From an uncultured Oscillospiraceae bacterium (GTDB taxonomy: Bacteria; Bacillota; Clostridia; Oscillospirales; Ruminococcaceae), in assembly GCA_949295465.1 (NCBI GenBank), contig CASFKY010000012.1:47275-111274 (forward strand): a stretch of DNA of 64,000 nucleotides. The letters run 5' to 3'. The translations under genes and the position numbers were made by a program. Position 1 is the stretch's first letter, and each line of letters starts with the position of its first letter. The notes beneath the pieces are model-generated. The model ran no database searches. It was not told where the DNA came from and saw only the letters and a program-made list of their open reading frames with translations. Of the stretch, positions 24,999-33,200 are shown one piece after another.

Positions 24999-25133
24999 TT
25001 TCTTCCCTCTTCTCTTCCCTGTACTCAAACGCATCTTTTTGGAGTTGCCGGGTATACTATATCATTTGCCGGTAAAAACCCGGTTAAAAACAAGGGTGAA
25101 AATGATACTTTTTACTATTTTTCTCATCAAAAA
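24999..25133 (-). promoter_or_regulatory. Upstream region of the surface locus
   Basis: A+T-rich gap holding the probable promoter. It contains AAAATGATACTTTT (25099-25112), shared with one change with the 18367 motif, and a direct repeat of ACCGG 11 bases apart (around 25060-25075). TATAGTATACC-like sequence lies close by on the minus strand, but I could not assign a clean -35/-10 pair. Confidence 0.35.
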
Positions 25134-25155
25134 GGGCCCGGCAAATGCCGGGCCC
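25126..25155 (-). terminator. Intrinsic terminator of the minus-strand Big2-CAP lipoprotein gene
   Basis: A 9-bp perfect GC stem (GGGCCCGGC/GCCGGGCCC) with a 4-base loop, followed on the minus strand by TTTTTGATG. Confidence 0.85.
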
Positions 25156-25205
25156 TGGGGGGTACTGCTATTCTGCTTGTGGGGCGGGCGGCGCCGCATG
25201 GGCGT

Positions 25206-26513
25206 TCATTGCAGCGTCACGCACCAGTAGGTGGCACCGCCCTCCTCAAAGGCACAGCCGATGCCGCAGGCGGTGTAATCGGGGGAGGTCATGGCCGCGT
25301 AATGGCCGGGGCTGTTGGCCCAGGCATCCACCACCGATTGGGCCGAGTTGTAATTCTGAGCGATGATCTCAGCAGTCTGATAGCCGTCGTGGCTCATCAC
25401 TCCGGCCACCAGCATATCGATGCACCGCTGGGTGGCAATGGAGGACAGGTTGGCATCCGCCGACAGGGGGGCCACCCCCACCGCCGCCCGGTAGGCATTG
25501 ATATTCTCCAGCGTGGCCTGGTAGGCAGAATCGGTGGATTCGATGACAAACCACTGGAGAGTGCCCGCTGCCGCCTCAAAGGGAACCGCGCCATAGGCAG
25601 TGCTGCCGGAAGAACTGCTGGAGGAACCGCCGGAAGAGCCGCTGCCCGAACTGCCGCCGGAGGAGGGCCGACGGACCGTAACCTGGCAGCTGGCAGTCTT
25701 GCCCCCCACCTGAGCGGTCACGGTGGCCTCCCCCTCAGCCACCGCAGTGAGGGCGCCGGCAGAATCCACCGTCACCACATTCTCATCGCTGGAACTCCAG
25801 GCCGCCCCTTTCAGGTCGGCGCCCTCGGGCCGGGCGCTCAGATTCAGGGTGTGGGTATCGCCCGGGGCCAGGGTGAGGCTGCTTTCCAGGTCCAGCTCCT
25901 CTATGGCCGGCGATACGGTGACCTGGCAGTTCGCCTCCAGATCGGTGCCCCGGATGGAGGCCGTCACCGTGGTCTGACCGGCGGAGAGGGCCGTCACAGT
26001 GCCATCCTCCGCCACCGTGGCCACCGCCTCATCGCCGGAGCGATACTCTACCGTATAGTCGCTGGCATCTTCCGGGCTGACCGTGGCCGCCGCCGAGCCG
26101 CTCTCCTCACTGCCCAGCACCAGGGCCAGAGATTCCGGCATCGTGATGCCGGTGGGGGTCACGGTCACCCGCACCTGGGCGCTGGAGTTGATTTTTCCGT
26201 CCGCGCTGGACAGGTAGATCTGGGCGGTGCCGGCGCTCACGGCTGCCAGGTTGCCCTGGGCGTCCACCATCACCACGTCCGGGTTGCTGGAGGAATACTG
26301 CATGTCCAGTTTTTCCAGCAATTGGTCCGCCTTGCTCTCGTCGGGGACCTCTTCGCTGCTATAGGTGTAGGTGGGCTCGGCCAGGGCAGTATCGCCCTTT
26401 TCCATCACATCGGGCACGCTGAGGCTGACCCCGGTGACCGACGCGCCGCAGGCTGTGAGCAGCAGGGCCATCGCCGTGCCCAGGCCCAAAAAACGAACAA
26501 TCCCTCTCTTCAT
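25206..26513 (-). CDS. Lipoprotein with Ig-like Big2 repeats and a C-terminal CAP/SCP domain, copy A
   Basis: 435 residues. The lipobox LLTAC ends the signal peptide. Next come three Big2-type bacterial Ig-like segments, each with the S-x-D-E/P-x-V-A/V-T-V-x-x-x-G-x-L-T-A-V-x-x-G pattern (about 50-115, 130-215, 220-300), a Ser/Gly-rich linker (about 303-325) and a CAP domain of about 110 residues (INAYRAAVGVAPL, HDGYQTAEIIAQN, WANSPGHYAAM, YWCVTLQ). Big2 domains usually mediate adhesion; CAP proteins bind lipids or cell-wall ligands. The ATG at 26513 fits the lipoprotein signal. A close paralog lies divergently at 26815. Confidence 0.85.
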   Translation of the reverse strand: MKRGIVRFLGLGTAMALLLTACGASVTGVSLSVPDVMEKGDTALAEPTYTYSSEEVPDESKADQLLEKLDMQYSSSNPDVVMVDAQGNLAAVSAGTAQIYLSSADGKINSSAQVRVTVTPTGITMPESLALVLGSEESGSAAATVSPEDASDYTVEYRSGDEAVATVAEDGTVTALSAGQTTVTASIRGTDLEANCQVTVSPAIEELDLESSLTLAPGDTHTLNLSARPEGADLKGAAWSSSDENVVTVDSAGALTAVAEGEATVTAQVGGKTASCQVTVRRPSSGGSSGSGSSGGSSSSSSGSTAYGAVPFEAAAGTLQWFVIESTDSAYQATLENINAYRAAVGVAPLSADANLSSIATQRCIDMLVAGVMSHDGYQTAEIIAQNYNSAQSVVDAWANSPGHYAAMTSPDYTACGIGCAFEEGGATYWCVTLQ

Positions 26514-26550
26514 CTTCCAATTCCGGCTCCTTTCGACAGATTTTGGTTCT

Positions 26551-26559
26551 ATTATAGCA
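26551..26559 (-). promoter_or_regulatory. Extended -10 promoter for Big2-CAP copy A
   Basis: Minus-strand TGCTATAAT, 38 bases before the start codon. Confidence 0.6.
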
Positions 26560-26734
26560 CACTTGGAAGATCTTGCTCCACAAAGTTTGCCGATACAGGC
26601 CTCTAAACTGCCCACCGCCTGTGCAGCATACCCGATTCCAGGGGCACTGTGCGGCGAACAGGGGCCGGATGCAGGGCGCCTTCGGGCCGAGAGGCAACCG
26701 CCCGGGAGAACAGCCCGCCGCCCGCCTCCCAGCC

Positions 26735-26763
26735 TTTACAAGCGCAGAATCAGCCATTATACT
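26735..26763 (+). promoter_or_regulatory. Sigma-A promoter for Big2-CAP copy B
   Basis: TTTACA, 17-base spacer, TATACT; start codon 52 bases downstream. The sequence between the two divergent promoters (26560-26734) shows no further gene. Confidence 0.7.
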
Positions 26764-26814
26764 GGATACTAGGAAGTTTTTGGATTGTGGGTCAGGAGCA
26801 AAGGAGTGTGGAAG

Positions 26815-27924
26815 ATGAGACTTTTTGGGAAAGCGGCGGCACTGGGCCTGACAGCGGCCCTTCTTTTGACAGGCTGCGGCTCCAGCATCACCGGGGTGAC
26901 GCTGGAAATGCCCCAGACCATGGAACGGGGCGGCACCGGCGAGGTCATCCCCACCTATACATACAGCGACGGGCAGACACCCGACGAGACCAAGGCGGAC
27001 AAACTTCTGGAAAAACTGGACATTCAGTATTCTTCCAGTGACCCGGACGTGGTGGTGGTGGACGCCCAGGGCAACCTGACAGCCGTGAGCGCCGGCACCG
27101 CCACTGTGACCCTGGCCAGCGGGGACGGAAGCATTTCGGCCCAGGGAGAAATCACCGTGGTGGTAAGCCCCACCGGCATTACCCTGCCGGAATCGGTCAC
27201 CCTCACCCTGGGCGGGGAACCTCAGGCGCTGGAGGCCGTGCTTGAGCCTGAGGACGTGAGCGATCCCACCATCACCTACACCTCTTCGGACCCGGCCGTG
27301 GTGACGGTGGATGAGGCCGGCACCCTCACCGCCGTGGCCGAGGGCAGCGCCCTTGTCACCGCCGCCGCGGGCCAGGTGGAGGCCAGCTGTGCGGTGACGG
27401 TGATCCCCCAGGAAGCGGCTGAACCCGAGAGCAGCACCTCCGGCGGGGAGGGCAGCTCTGCATCCAGCGCCTCTGACAGTTCCGGCCAGGCCACCGGGTC
27501 GGATTCTTCCGCCGATGCTCCGGCCTCCAGCACCGCCTACGGCGCCGTCCCCTTTGATTTGGCGGCCGGCTCTGGCACCTGGTGGGGCATCGATTCCAGT
27601 GATTCCGCCTTCAGCGCAGTGCTGGAAGGGATCAATTCCTATCGCGCTGCCGCCGGGGTGGGAGCACTGACCGTGGATTCCGGCCTGACAGCCATCGCCG
27701 ATCAGCGGTGCAGCCAGCTGGTGGACACCGGGCTGACCCATGACGGGTCCCAGACCATCGAGATCATCGGCCAGAACGCCCCCTCTGCCCAGTCCATTGT
27801 GGAGGCCTGGGCCAACAGCACCGACCACTACAACGCGATGGTCTACCCCTCTTTTACCAAGTGCGGCATTGCCTGCTGGTTCAACGAGTATGGCTGGACC
27901 TACTGGTGCGTGACCTTTGAGTGA
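26815..27924 (+). CDS. Lipoprotein with Big2 repeats and a C-terminal CAP/SCP domain, copy B
   Basis: 369 residues, same plan as copy A but with two Big2 segments instead of three. Lipobox LLTGC; Big2 segments with YSSSDPDVVVVDAQGNL and YTSSDPAVVTVDEAGTL; a Ser/Ala/Gly linker (about 205-240); CAP domain with INSYRAAAGVGAL, HDGSQTIEIIGQN, WANSTDHYNAM and YWCVTFE. Residues near KADKLLEKLD are almost identical to copy A, which shows recent duplication. AAGGAG precedes the ATG at 26815. Confidence 0.85.
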   Translation: MRLFGKAAALGLTAALLLTGCGSSITGVTLEMPQTMERGGTGEVIPTYTYSDGQTPDETKADKLLEKLDIQYSSSDPDVVVVDAQGNLTAVSAGTATVTLASGDGSISAQGEITVVVSPTGITLPESVTLTLGGEPQALEAVLEPEDVSDPTITYTSSDPAVVTVDEAGTLTAVAEGSALVTAAAGQVEASCAVTVIPQEAAEPESSTSGGEGSSASSASDSSGQATGSDSSADAPASSTAYGAVPFDLAAGSGTWWGIDSSDSAFSAVLEGINSYRAAAGVGALTVDSGLTAIADQRCSQLVDTGLTHDGSQTIEIIGQNAPSAQSIVEAWANSTDHYNAMVYPSFTKCGIACWFNEYGWTYWCVTFE

Positions 27925-27959
27925 GGCCGGAGCGGGGCGGCTGTACACACCTATATAAA

Positions 27960-27992
27960 AAGGCCGGGGCTTTTGCCCCGGCCTATTGTTTT
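27960..27992 (+). terminator. Terminator of Big2-CAP copy B
   Basis: GGCCGGGGC pairs with GCCCCGGCC around a 4-base loop, then TATTGTTTTG. Confidence 0.8.
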
Positions 27993-28036
27993 GCCTGCCA
28001 GTTTTGCCCGGGTTTGCAGCCCGGACCTGGAGAACA

Positions 28037-28080
28037 GAAAAACCACCGGCCTGGCCCTGGAGCCAGACGCCGGTGGTTTT
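28037..28080 (-). terminator. Terminator of the tRNA pair
   Basis: A 12-bp stem AAAACCACCGGC/GCCGGTGGTTTT, followed on the minus strand by TTCTGTT. It lies 3 bases past the tRNA-Glu gene. Confidence 0.75.
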
Positions 28081-28083
28081 GTT

Positions 28084-28158
28084 TGGTGACCCGTACGGGA
28101 ATCGAACCCATGTTACAGCCGTGAAAGGGCCGTGTCTTAACCGCTTGACCAACGGGCC
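28084..28158 (-). tRNA. tRNA-Glu (UUC)
   Basis: 75 bases with an encoded CCA end. The acceptor arm GGCCCGT pairs with ACGGGTC (one G-U), the anticodon loop CTTTCAC gives UUC, and the T arm contains GGTTCGATTCC. It is co-transcribed with tRNA-Met from the consensus promoter upstream. Confidence 0.95.
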
Positions 28159-28167
28159 TTTTAAAAA

Positions 28168-28248
28168 ATACAGAATTTCGCTAAAACAGCAAGCTTCTTT
28201 CGCCCACTATTGCGGACGACCCCCAAGTATCTTAGCGAAACTCTGTAT
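28168..28248. repeat. 81-bp inverted-repeat element between two tRNA genes
   Basis: The ends ATACAGAATTTCGCTAA and TTAGCGAAACTCTGTAT are inverted copies with 16 of 17 matches, enclosing 47 bases. It fills almost the whole gap between tRNA-Met and tRNA-Glu. It could be a small non-autonomous mobile element or a processing hairpin. Confidence 0.6.
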
Positions 28249-28250
28249 CA

Positions 28251-28327
28251 TGGTAGCGGTAACTGGATTCGAACCGGTGACACTTCGGGTATGAACCGAA
28301 TGCTCTAGCCAACTGAGCTATACCGCC
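28251..28327 (-). tRNA. tRNA-Met (CAU), elongator type
   Basis: 77 bases including CCA. The acceptor arm GGCGGTA pairs with TACCGCT, the anticodon loop TTCATAC gives CAU, and the D arm reads AGCTCAGTTGGCTAGAGC. The G1-U72 pair and D arm argue against an initiator; a tRNA-Ile with modified CAU is possible but less likely. Confidence 0.9.
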
Positions 28328-28362
28328 ATATTTTACACCAATCAAAATAAGGTGCGTAGATT

Positions 28363-28391
28363 ATTATATGGGATTGTCCGGCTTATGTCAA
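28363..28391 (-). promoter_or_regulatory. Perfect consensus promoter for the tRNA pair
   Basis: Minus-strand TTGACA, 17-base spacer, TATAAT; the only full consensus match seen in the window, about 28 bases before the mature tRNA-Met. Confidence 0.9.
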
Positions 28392-28487
28392 GGGTTTTTT
28401 GTATTTTTCATGAACTTTTGCCGCTTTTTTGGGGCTCGGGCGGCCCGCAGCCGCCCGAAAAAAGTCTCCCATTCCATTTTGCCCGCC

Positions 28488-29684
28488 TCAGGCCGGGATA
28501 TACGCCAGAGGATCGGTGCGCTGGCCGTCGATGCGCAGCTCCAGATGCAGGTGATAGCCCTTGGAATTGCCGGTATTTCCCACCCGGCCAATGGCCTCCC
28601 CCTTTGTCACCGACTGACTCACGCTCACCGGGGGCGCCTCGTTCATGTGGGCGTAGAGGGTGGCAATGGTGCGGCCTGCCTCGTCCCGGCCATGGTAGAG
28701 GATCACATAATAGCCGTAGCTGTAGCTCTCGCTGCCGCCGGCTGCCTGCACCACTCCATCGGCTGCGGCCCGGATGGTGCTGCCTGCGTTGGCCGCAAAA
28801 TCCATGCCCCCGTGGGGTTTGCCGCTCCAGCCGTCCGGCTCGCCGAACCGGCAGCTGAGAAAGGCGTAGCTGTCCAGCGGGCAGCCGAATTCCAGCCCGC
28901 AGTAGAGGGTGTGGTTCTGAGCTCCCTGAGCGATCTGCTGGCGCACATACTCCTCATACCGATCATCCGCCTCCTCAAAGGCCGCCTGGGCCGCCTGCAC
29001 CTGCACCTGCTGGGCCTCCTTTTCGGCCTGGGCCGCGCTGATGGCTGCGTCCTGCTGCTGGATCTGGCCGGTGAGCACCTGCACCTTCTCCTCCATCTCC
29101 TGCTTCTGGGCCTGGAACTGGGCCTCCAGATCCTCCAGCAAGAGCTGTCGCTTGCTCAGCTCCTCCTTCTCGGTTTTGAGCACTTCCAGCGCCTCGTCCT
29201 CAGCCTGGCTCATCTGCTGAAGCGTATCCGAAAAGGTAAGCAGCTGGTAGAGGCTCTTGGCCTGGGCCAGCCAGGCAAGACCCCCCTGATCGTGAAGCAG
29301 CTGCATCCCGCCCAGGATCTCCTTGTACTGATCCCACTGGGCGGTGTACTCGGCCTGCTTCTGGTTCACCGACTGGCGGGCCCGCTCCAGCTGGTCTTCC
29401 AGCAGAGCCATCTCTTCGCTGAGCTGGTAGATCTGGTCGGTGATCTCCCCTTTCTGGTCCTTCATGGCCTGGCCCTGCTGCACCGCCTGGGAGAGGGCGT
29501 CTTCCTTCTCTTCCAGCTGGGCCTGCTGCTGGGCCAGGTTGGAGCTGGCATCCTCCCGCTCGCCGGCCAGCTCCTGCCGGCGGTCGTCGGCCAGGGCCGA
29601 AAAGGCCAGGACCGCCGCCATCCCCACTGCGGCCATCCCCGGCAGCACCCTTTTTTGACAGAATCTCGTGATTTGCTTGTTCAT
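28488..29684 (-). CDS. M23 peptidase with coiled-coil N-terminal part (EnvC-like)
   Basis: 398 residues. A signal peptide (GMAAVGMAAVLAFSALA) is followed by two long Gln/Glu/Ala-rich coiled coils (about 35-120 and 150-245) and a lysostaphin-type M23 domain. The zinc ligands are present: His and Asp of HGGMDF and the HLHLE motif near the C-terminus, so the enzyme should be active. The pattern fits secreted murein endopeptidases that trim cross-links in growth or division, with the coiled coil controlling access. It is a single gene between serS and the tRNAs. Confidence 0.9.
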   Translation of the reverse strand: MNKQITRFCQKRVLPGMAAVGMAAVLAFSALADDRRQELAGEREDASSNLAQQQAQLEEKEDALSQAVQQGQAMKDQKGEITDQIYQLSEEMALLEDQLERARQSVNQKQAEYTAQWDQYKEILGGMQLLHDQGGLAWLAQAKSLYQLLTFSDTLQQMSQAEDEALEVLKTEKEELSKRQLLLEDLEAQFQAQKQEMEEKVQVLTGQIQQQDAAISAAQAEKEAQQVQVQAAQAAFEEADDRYEEYVRQQIAQGAQNHTLYCGLEFGCPLDSYAFLSCRFGEPDGWSGKPHGGMDFAANAGSTIRAAADGVVQAAGGSESYSYGYYVILYHGRDEAGRTIATLYAHMNEAPPVSVSQSVTKGEAIGRVGNTGNSKGYHLHLELRIDGQRTDPLAYIPA

Positions 29685-29787
29685 ATCTTTCCCTTCCCGT
29701 CCGGGCGGCCAATGGGCTGCGTCCGCAAGTCTATATCATTAGACCAACCCCAGTGTAAGACTTTTGGCCGGCACTGTCAAGCCCCAA

Positions 29788-29824
29788 ACCAAAAGGGCCG
29801 GGCTTTTTGCAAAGCCCGGCCCTG
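29788..29824 (-). terminator. Terminator of serS
   Basis: GGGCCGGGCTTT pairs with AAAGCCCGGCCC around GCAA (29795-29822), followed on the minus strand by TTTTGGTTT. It sits 20 bases past the serS stop. Confidence 0.85.
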
Positions 29825-29841
29825 GAATGGGTCTGCGAAGA

Positions 29842-31149
29842 TCACTTTTTGGGGATGAGTTTTTCCTTGCCGCCCATGTAGGGACGCAGCACTTCGGGGA
29901 TGGTGACGGTGCCGTCGGCCTGGAGATGATTTTCCAGGAAGGCGATCAGCATGCGGGGAGGCGCCACGCAGGTGTTGTTGAGGGTGTGGGCCAGGTAGGT
30001 CTTGCCGTCGGCGCCCTTGACCCGAATGTGCAGGCGGCGGGCCTGGGCATCGCCCAGGTTGGAGCAGCTGCACACCTCGAAGTACTTCTTCTGGCGAGGG
30101 CTCCAGGCCTCGATGTCGCAGCTCTTCACCTTCAGGTCAGCCAGGTCGCCGGAGCAGCACTCCAGCTGACGCACGGGGATCTCCAGGTTGCGGAAGAGCT
30201 CCACGCTGTTTTTCCAGAGGCGATCGTACCAGATCATGCTCTCCTCGGGCTTGCAGACCACGATCATCTCCTGCTTTTCAAACTGATGGATGCGGTAGAT
30301 GCCCCGCTCCTCAATGCCGTGGGCGCCCTTCTCCTTGCGGAAGCAGGGGCTGTAGCTGGTGAGGGTGAGGGGCAGCTGGGCCTCGGGCAGGGTCTGGTCG
30401 ATGAAGCGGCCGATCATGGTGTGCTCGCTGGTGCCGATGAGGTAGAGGTCCTCTCCCTCGATCTTGTACATCATGGCATCCATCTCGGGGAAGCTCATGA
30501 CACCCTTCACCACATCGCCGTGCATCATGAAGGGAGGAATCACATAGGTGAAGCCTTTTTCATCGATCATGAAGTCCCGGGCATAGGCCAGCACCGCCTC
30601 GTGCAGGCGGGCAATGTCCCCCAGCAGGTAGTAGAAGCCGTTGCCGGCCACCCGGCCTGCGGAGTCCATATCAATGCCATTGAAGCTCTCCATGATGTCC
30701 ACATGGTAGGGGATCTCAAAATCCGGCACCACCGGCTCGCCAAACCGCTGCACCTCCACGTTGCAGCTGTCGTCGGGGCCGATGGGCACACTGGGATCGA
30801 TCATGTTGGGGATGGTGTACATGATCTCCTGGATGCGGGCGGCCAGCTTCGCCTCGGTGTCCTCCAGCTCTTTCAGCCGGTCGGCCTGGGCGGTCACCTG
30901 CTTTTTGATCTCCTCGGCCTCGGCAGCCTTGGAGGGGTCCTTCTTGGCCTGGCCCATCAGCATGCCGATCTGCTTGGAGAGCTTGTTCCGGTTTGCCCGC
31001 AGATCGTCGCCCTCCTTGATGGCGGCCCGGTACTCGGCATCCAGCTTGATGACCTCATCCACCAGGGGCAGTTTCGAGTCCTGGAACTTCTTCTTGATGT
31101 TTTCCTTTACCGCGTCGGGGTTTTCCCGCACAAAACGAATATCCAGCAT
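29842..31149 (-). CDS. serS: Serine-tRNA ligase
   Basis: 435 residues. The N-terminal MLDIRFVRENPD and long antiparallel coiled coil (about 30-105) bind the tRNA-Ser variable arm. The class II core follows: motif 2 as PCFRKEKGAHGIEERGIYRIHQFEK and motif 3 in NNTCVAPPRMLIAFLENH (given in part), both near their usual places. It charges tRNA-Ser and tRNA-Sec. It is 72 bases downstream of parB on the same strand; that gap contains a hairpin but no minus-strand T run, so read-through from parA-parB is possible. Confidence 0.96.
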   Translation of the reverse strand: MLDIRFVRENPDAVKENIKKKFQDSKLPLVDEVIKLDAEYRAAIKEGDDLRANRNKLSKQIGMLMGQAKKDPSKAAEAEEIKKQVTAQADRLKELEDTEAKLAARIQEIMYTIPNMIDPSVPIGPDDSCNVEVQRFGEPVVPDFEIPYHVDIMESFNGIDMDSAGRVAGNGFYYLLGDIARLHEAVLAYARDFMIDEKGFTYVIPPFMMHGDVVKGVMSFPEMDAMMYKIEGEDLYLIGTSEHTMIGRFIDQTLPEAQLPLTLTSYSPCFRKEKGAHGIEERGIYRIHQFEKQEMIVVCKPEESMIWYDRLWKNSVELFRNLEIPVRQLECCSGDLADLKVKSCDIEAWSPRQKKYFEVCSCSNLGDAQARRLHIRVKGADGKTYLAHTLNNTCVAPPRMLIAFLENHLQADGTVTIPEVLRPYMGGKEKLIPKK

Positions 31150-31221
31150 ATTCTTTCCTCACTTTTTATTCACGGTTTGTATCTTTTGCCGCCTATTGGG
31201 CGGTTTTTGACGTTTGTATGT

Positions 31222-32145
31222 TTATTCCTGCTCTTCTTCGTCCTCGTCGCCGATCCAGTCGTGCTCGCCGTCCGGGTCCTTGTCATAGTGGCCCAGCAGG
31301 TTGGCAAAATCCATCAGCTGCCGGTCGGAGTAAAAGTGGAGGGTCAGGGTGCCCTTGCCGCCCTTTTTGTAGTTCACCTTCACCTCGTTGCCGATGACCT
31401 CCTTGAGGGCCAGCTCCACCTCTGAGGCCAGGGCCGGCATCCTGGGAGCCGGCCGGGGGGCGGACTTTTCCCGGCTGAGTTTCTTGCACAGGGCCTCGGT
31501 CTGGCGGACATTCAGCCCGTTTTTCAGCACCAGCTCCACCGCCTGAAGCAGCTTTTCCGGCTGCTCGGAGAGGCCCAGCAGCACTTTGGCATGGCCGGTG
31601 CTGAGCTGGCCCTTTTGCAGTGCCTCCAGGGCCTGGGGGGGCAGTTTCAGCAGCCGCAGACTGTTGGCCACGGCGCTGCGGCTCTTGCCCAGCTTTTCGG
31701 CGGCGGCCTCCTGGGTGAGGCCGCACTTTTCCATCAGCTGGCGGATACCCTGGGCCTCTTCCACCGGGTCCAGGTCCTCCCGCTGAAGATTCTCGATGAG
31801 GGCCAGCTCCCGGGCCTGCTCCTCGCTCACGTCCCGGATCACCACCGGCACCTCGGCCAGACCCGCCAGCCGGGCGGCCCTCCAGCGGCGCTCCCCCGCG
31901 ATGATCCGATAACCCGCCCCGCCGGGGATGGGCCGCACCGCAATGGGCTGCAAAAGCCCGTGCTGTCGGATGCTGTCACAGAGCTCACCCAGGCTCTCAT
32001 CCTCAAAGTTTTTCCGGGGCTGGTCCTTGTCCGGCTCGATGTCCCGCAGGGGCAGGCTGGTGATCTGCCCGCCCTCGGCGGCTGGGGTGGTGTCCTCAAA
32101 GAGACTGTCCAGCCCCCGGCCCAGCCCCCTTTTTGCTTTTGCCAT
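31222..32145 (-). CDS. parB: Chromosome-partitioning protein ParB (Spo0J)
   Basis: 307 residues. MAKAKRGLGRGLDSLF is the conserved ParA-interacting N-terminus; the ParB/Sulfiredoxin CTPase core has AGERRWRAARLAG (GERRxRA) and ENLQREDLDPVEEA; a helix-turn-helix (LTQEAAAEKLGKSRSAVANSLRLL) contacts parS; the C-terminal dimerisation part ends in an acidic tail (GDEDEEEQE). It loads on the parS sites nearby and spreads, organising the origin for segregation. It follows parA by 44 bases. Confidence 0.95.
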   Translation of the reverse strand: MAKAKRGLGRGLDSLFEDTTPAAEGGQITSLPLRDIEPDKDQPRKNFEDESLGELCDSIRQHGLLQPIAVRPIPGGAGYRIIAGERRWRAARLAGLAEVPVVIRDVSEEQARELALIENLQREDLDPVEEAQGIRQLMEKCGLTQEAAAEKLGKSRSAVANSLRLLKLPPQALEALQKGQLSTGHAKVLLGLSEQPEKLLQAVELVLKNGLNVRQTEALCKKLSREKSAPRPAPRMPALASEVELALKEVIGNEVKVNYKKGGKGTLTLHFYSDRQLMDFANLLGHYDKDPDGEHDWIGDEDEEEQE

Positions 32146-32189
32146 GCGATTTCCTCCTCTTGACCAAAACGACCGCTCTTCTCTGCCCT

Positions 32190-32954
32190 TTACCGCTTCT
32201 GATTGGCCAAAAATTCCCGGGCCATCTCCATGTACGCCTCACATCCCCGGCTGGCCCGGTCGTAGAAATTGATGGGCTGGCCGAAGCTGGGCGCCTCAGA
32301 GAGCCGCACATTGCGGGGAATGGTGGACTTGTATACCTTGTCCCCAAAGTATTTCTTTACCTGCTCCACGACCTGGAGGGTCAGGTTGAGCCGGCCCGAG
32401 TACATGGTGAAGACCACGCCCTCGATATCCAGATAGTGGTTGTACATCTTGCGCACGGTTTTGACGGTGCTGATCAGTTCGCTCAGCCCCTCCAGAGCGT
32501 AGTACTCGCACTGGATGGGAATGAGCACCGTATCGCTGGCGCACAGGCTGTTGAGGGTGAGCAGGTCCAGGCTGGGGGGGCAGTCGATGAAGATGTAATC
32601 GTAGTTGGCGGCCACGGTGGCCAGGGCCTGGCGGAGCCGCCGCTCCCGTTGGGGCAGGTTCACCAATTCGATGGCTGCGCCGGCCAGCCGGGTGTTGCTG
32701 GGCAGCACGTCCACCCCGAACTCGGTCTTGCGCAGGGCCTCAGCGGCGGGCACCTCTCCGATGATCACCTCATAGCTGCCCTTTTCCACGCTGCGCTTGG
32801 AGATGCCGTAGCCGCTGGTGGTGTTGCCCTGGGGGTCCAGGTCCACCGCCAGCACCCGCTTGCCCAGAGAGGCCACGCAGGCCGCCAGATTTACCGCCGT
32901 GGTGGTTTTGCCCACACCGCCTTTCTGGTTTGCGATTGCTACCACTTTGCCCAT
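32190..32954 (-). CDS. parA: Chromosome-partitioning ATPase ParA (Soj)
   Basis: 254 residues. The deviant Walker A motif ANQKGGVGKTTTAVNLA is at the very N-terminus, with Walker A-prime AVDLDPQGNTTSGYG and Walker B YDYIFIDCPPSLDLL. It dimerises on ATP, binds DNA and is released by ParB; Soj also modulates DnaA in Bacillus. ATGs at 32960 and 32954 are both open; the second has better spacing from AAGGGGAG and matches the family N-terminus MGKVVAIANQKGG. Confidence 0.96.
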   Translation of the reverse strand: MGKVVAIANQKGGVGKTTTAVNLAACVASLGKRVLAVDLDPQGNTTSGYGISKRSVEKGSYEVIIGEVPAAEALRKTEFGVDVLPSNTRLAGAAIELVNLPQRERRLRQALATVAANYDYIFIDCPPSLDLLTLNSLCASDTVLIPIQCEYYALEGLSELISTVKTVRKMYNHYLDIEGVVFTMYSGRLNLTLQVVEQVKKYFGDKVYKSTIPRNVRLSEAPSFGQPINFYDRASRGCEAYMEMAREFLANQKR

Positions 32955-33032
32955 GGCCATTCTCCCCTTCTTTCCACCGGCTGCCCGCCTTTTTGGGCAG
33001 CTTTTTGGATGCTTTTCTGTCAAACAAGAGAT

Positions 33033-33041
33033 ATTATAGCA
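33033..33041 (-). promoter_or_regulatory. Extended -10 promoter for parA-parB
   Basis: Minus-strand TGCTATAAT, 79 bases before the parA start and 48 bases from the parS site, so bound ParB could influence it. Confidence 0.55.
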
Positions 33042-33088
33042 TATCCCGCCGTCATTTTAAACGGCCTGAGCCCTTTTTCTTGGGCAAA

Positions 33089-33104
33089 TGTTCCACGTGG
33101 AACA
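33089..33104. other. parS site 1
   Basis: TGTTCCACGTGGAACA, a perfect 16-bp palindrome matching the Firmicutes parS consensus, between parA and the divergent DUF1275 gene. Confidence 0.93.
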
Positions 33105-33200
33105 TTTTCTGCGGCTTGGGCCTTTTCTGCCGGAGTCCGCGGTATTATAATAGGGTAGCTGTAACCGCGGCAGGGCCGCGGCATTGAGAGGGGGATTCTG

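Noticed and set aside
28436-28470. GC hairpin CGGGCGGC/GCCGCCCG after the M23 peptidase gene as a terminator
   Set aside because: On the minus strand the T run precedes the stem rather than following it.
31188-31208. Plus-strand terminator GCCGCC-TATT-GGGCGG-TTTTT between serS and parB
   Set aside because: It points along the plus strand where no gene lies upstream; probably a chance hairpin or an antisense transcript end that cannot be shown.
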